A stretch of DNA of 64,000 nucleotides, taken from Acidobacteriaceae bacterium (GTDB lineage: Bacteria > Acidobacteriota > Terriglobia > Terriglobales > Acidobacteriaceae). Location: the NCBI GenBank assembly GCA_030041515.1, contig JASHNS010000113.1:1-64000 (forward strand). The letters run 5' to 3'. The position numbers were made by a program, and so were the translations under genes. Positions 62,543 through 64,000 of the stretch are shown here, piece by piece (the first letter of the stretch is position 1; each line of letters begins with the position of its first letter). The notes under the pieces were generated by a model that worked only from the letters and a program-made list of their open reading frames with translations, ran no database searches and was not told the DNA's origin.

Positions 62543-63889
62543 TTTGCCTTCCTCTCTGTCCTGTTCCACCCTCACCTTGCTGATCCGGTTGCCGTTCATC
62601 TCCAGCACAGTCAGGCGGCGCCCCTCGTAAGCAATGCTCTCGCCGCCTTTCGGAATTCTTCCCAGTCTCATCAGCATGAATCCCGCCAGCGTCTCCACAC
62701 CACCCTCGCGGGGCAGCGTCCAGCGCATCTGAGTTTCCAGGTCGCGCAGGCTCACGCTGCCATCGATCACCATACCGCCGGCCGCGCTCGTCACCACGCC
62801 ACCCGGCGCTACGTCGAATTCGTCCTCCAACTCGCCGATGAGTTGCTCGATCGCGTCCTCCACACTCACCAGACCCACCGTCGATCCAAATTCGTCCACT
62901 ACGATCGCGATGTGCCGCCGCCGCTGCCGGAACTCATGCAGCAGGTCGAGCACCGGCTTGGTCTCCGGCACCACCAGAATCTCGCGCATGATCTGGCGCA
63001 GCCGCATCTCCGTGAATGCCGTTTCTGAAAACCGCCGCGCCGCTGACACGCGAAAGTGCATCAGGCGGCTCACGTCCTTTGAGTAAACCACGCCGATGAT
63101 GAACTCCGGGCCGCGTACCGGATCGTAAACCGGAATGCGCGAGTGCTGTTCTTCCACAATGCGCGCGCTCGCTTCTTCCACCGGCATGTCGGCGGGCAGG
63201 GAGAAGATTCTCTGCCGCGGCGTCATGATCTCCCGTGTCACCACCTGGCTGATCTCAACGGCGCGATGGATCAGAGCCTCCTGATACTCCGGCAGCATGC
63301 CCACCCGCCGCGCCGCCGTCGCCATCAGCTTCAGCTCTTCGGGCGAGTGCACTCCGCCCTCCTGCGTAAGAGGCGCGCGAAACAGCCGCAGCACCAGGGT
63401 GGCCGACCGGTTCAGCAGCCGCACCAGCGGCCGCGCGATCTGGATGAACGCCTCCATCGGCCCCGCGACGGCCATCGCCATCTGGTCGGTCCGTTGCAGT
63501 GCCAGCGCCTTGGGTACCAGCTCGCCCAGCAGCACCATGAAGTACGTGATCAGGATGAAAGCCAGCGGTACCGCCGCCAGATGCGCATAGATCCGCGCGT
63601 GTGGCAGCCCGCGCATCGCCTGCTCAAAACCCGATGCGATGAACGGCTCGCCCAGCCAGCCCATCGCCAGACTGCACAAGGTCACCCCCAGCTGCACCGC
63701 TGGAAGGAAGTCGCCCAGGTTTTCCTGCATGCGCCGGACAATCCGCGCCCCCGGCCGCCGTTCCGCGATCAGCTGCTCGATGCGCGTCTCGCGCATGCTG
63801 ACCAGCGCGAACTCCGCCGCCACGAAAAACCCGTTCGCCAGGATCAGGATGACGATGGCGACGCCGTGAAAGAGGAGAAACTCCGACAT
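62537..63889 (-). CDS. CNNM/HlyC (CorC-like) ion transporter family protein
   Basis: The 450-residue protein has an N-terminal DUF21/CNNM membrane domain at about 5-195 (ANGFFVAAEFALVSMRETRI, ITYFMVLLGELVPKALAL) and two CBS domains at about 215-340 (IMTPRQRIFSLPADMPV, ILVVPETKPVLDLL). A C-terminal CorC_HlyC domain spans about 355-440 (GGVETLAGFMLMRLGRIP). Members transport or regulate Mg2+ or Na+/Mg2+ exchange; older annotations call them hemolysins without evidence of toxicity. The ATG lacks a Shine-Dalgarno site; TAGACT lies seven bases upstream (63897-63902). Its stop starts the 15-bp repeat array. Confidence 0.92.
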   Translation of the reverse strand: MSEFLLFHGVAIVILILANGFFVAAEFALVSMRETRIEQLIAERRPGARIVRRMQENLGDFLPAVQLGVTLCSLAMGWLGEPFIASGFEQAMRGLPHARIYAHLAAVPLAFILITYFMVLLGELVPKALALQRTDQMAMAVAGPMEAFIQIARPLVRLLNRSATLVLRLFRAPLTQEGGVHSPEELKLMATAARRVGMLPEYQEALIHRAVEISQVVTREIMTPRQRIFSLPADMPVEEASARIVEEQHSRIPVYDPVRGPEFIIGVVYSKDVSRLMHFRVSAARRFSETAFTEMRLRQIMREILVVPETKPVLDLLHEFRQRRRHIAIVVDEFGSTVGLVSVEDAIEQLIGELEDEFDVAPGGVVTSAAGGMVIDGSVSLRDLETQMRWTLPREGGVETLAGFMLMRLGRIPKGGESIAYEGRRLTVLEMNGNRISKVRVEQDREEGKS

Positions 63890-63910
63890 TTTGTCGAGTC
63901 TACCTTACCC

Positions 63911-63950
63911 CAAAAAGCGAAGGGCGCAGATGGTCTTCCCACCTGCGCCC
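63911..63950 (-). terminator. Terminator of a gene entering from the right
   Basis: On the minus strand a stem GGGCGCAG...CTGCGCCC, extended by TGG/CCA pairs past one mismatch, is followed by TTCGCTTTTT. It lies between the window end and the CNNM start, so a minus-strand gene beyond the window probably ends just before it. Confidence 0.55.
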
Positions 63951-64000
63951 GTATTCCTGAACCGTATTCCGTAATCCCTACTCCGTGCTCCTGATGAACG

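Noticed and set aside
1-64000. tRNA genes, rRNA genes, CRISPR arrays, transposases and prophage genes
   Set aside because: Intergenic regions were read for cloverleaf-like inverted repeats, regularly spaced repeats and transposase or integrase motifs; none was convincing. The 15-bp arrays have no spacers and no cas genes nearby.

Overview
The window (about 62-65% GC by eye, dense, mostly housekeeping and accessory chromosome) most likely comes from an acidobacterium of the Terriglobia/Acidobacteriaceae type. The evidence is the lineage-flavoured protein families: two tandem VWFA-related acidobacterial proteins, two very long 'acidobacterial duplicated orphan permease' (ADOP) type MacB/FtsX permeases behind a PadR regulator, an Oar-like TonB receptor with an N-terminal carboxypeptidase-regulatory-like domain, and giant NHL/Ig-like secreted proteins. 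No phage, insertion sequence, CRISPR array, rRNA or tRNA gene was recognised.

Layout. 0-4.6 kb: a truncated lgt-like gene leaving the window, two secreted VWFA-related proteins and hpt. 4.7-8.0 kb: a GAF-GAF-PP2C phosphatase, a 47-residue membrane peptide and a PEGA protein closed by a terminator. 8.2-15 kb: rbfA-nrnA, a polytopic glycosyltransferase carrying an inserted PDZ-like domain, a double GNAT protein and a GH57 branching enzyme. 15-19.2 kb (minus): an arsenic operon, arsM-arsC-acr3 plus a cytidylate-kinase-like gene, from a strong promoter, with arsM split by an in-frame TAA. 19.3-21.1 kb (minus): a GH5 glycosidase and a small anchored Ig-like protein. 21.2-26 kb: ubiE/menG, an enlarged CDF transporter, OsmC, a PASTA protein and an Asp-box (BNR) exoprotein in a tightly overlapping run. 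26.1-40.2 kb: a LacI regulator, a 677-bp regulatory gap with a CRP-like palindrome, a TonB-dependent receptor and two 1346-residue NHL/Ig-like paralogues. 40.4-42.3 kb: miaB and a bifunctional-nuclease-type gene. 42.5-50.5 kb: a surface-glycan cluster (flippase, two sulfotransferases, FkbM methyltransferase, GT14 and GT4 glycosyltransferases, UDP-sugar epimerase). 50.8-54.9 kb: SYLF protein, LpxL-like acyltransferase, NDH-2 and a DUF1275 membrane protein. 55-60.9 kb: PadR plus two ADOP permeases. 60.9-64 kb: a YfcE-like phosphodiesterase, an orphan DppB-type permease and a CNNM/HlyC transporter.

The points most worth following are: the arsM nonsense codon followed four bases later by a restart ATG; a degenerate 15-bp tandem repeat that begins on the stop codons of two unrelated genes 58 kb apart and encodes the same pentapeptide; a shared C-terminal module in three secreted proteins that contains an internal lipoprotein-signal-like segment; several start codons lying 6-8 bases from a -10-like hexamer (probable leaderless mRNAs); and the PDZ insertion in the ArnT-like transferase. 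Start codons were revised in many places using Shine-Dalgarno sites, signal peptides and homology; where this mattered it is stated.
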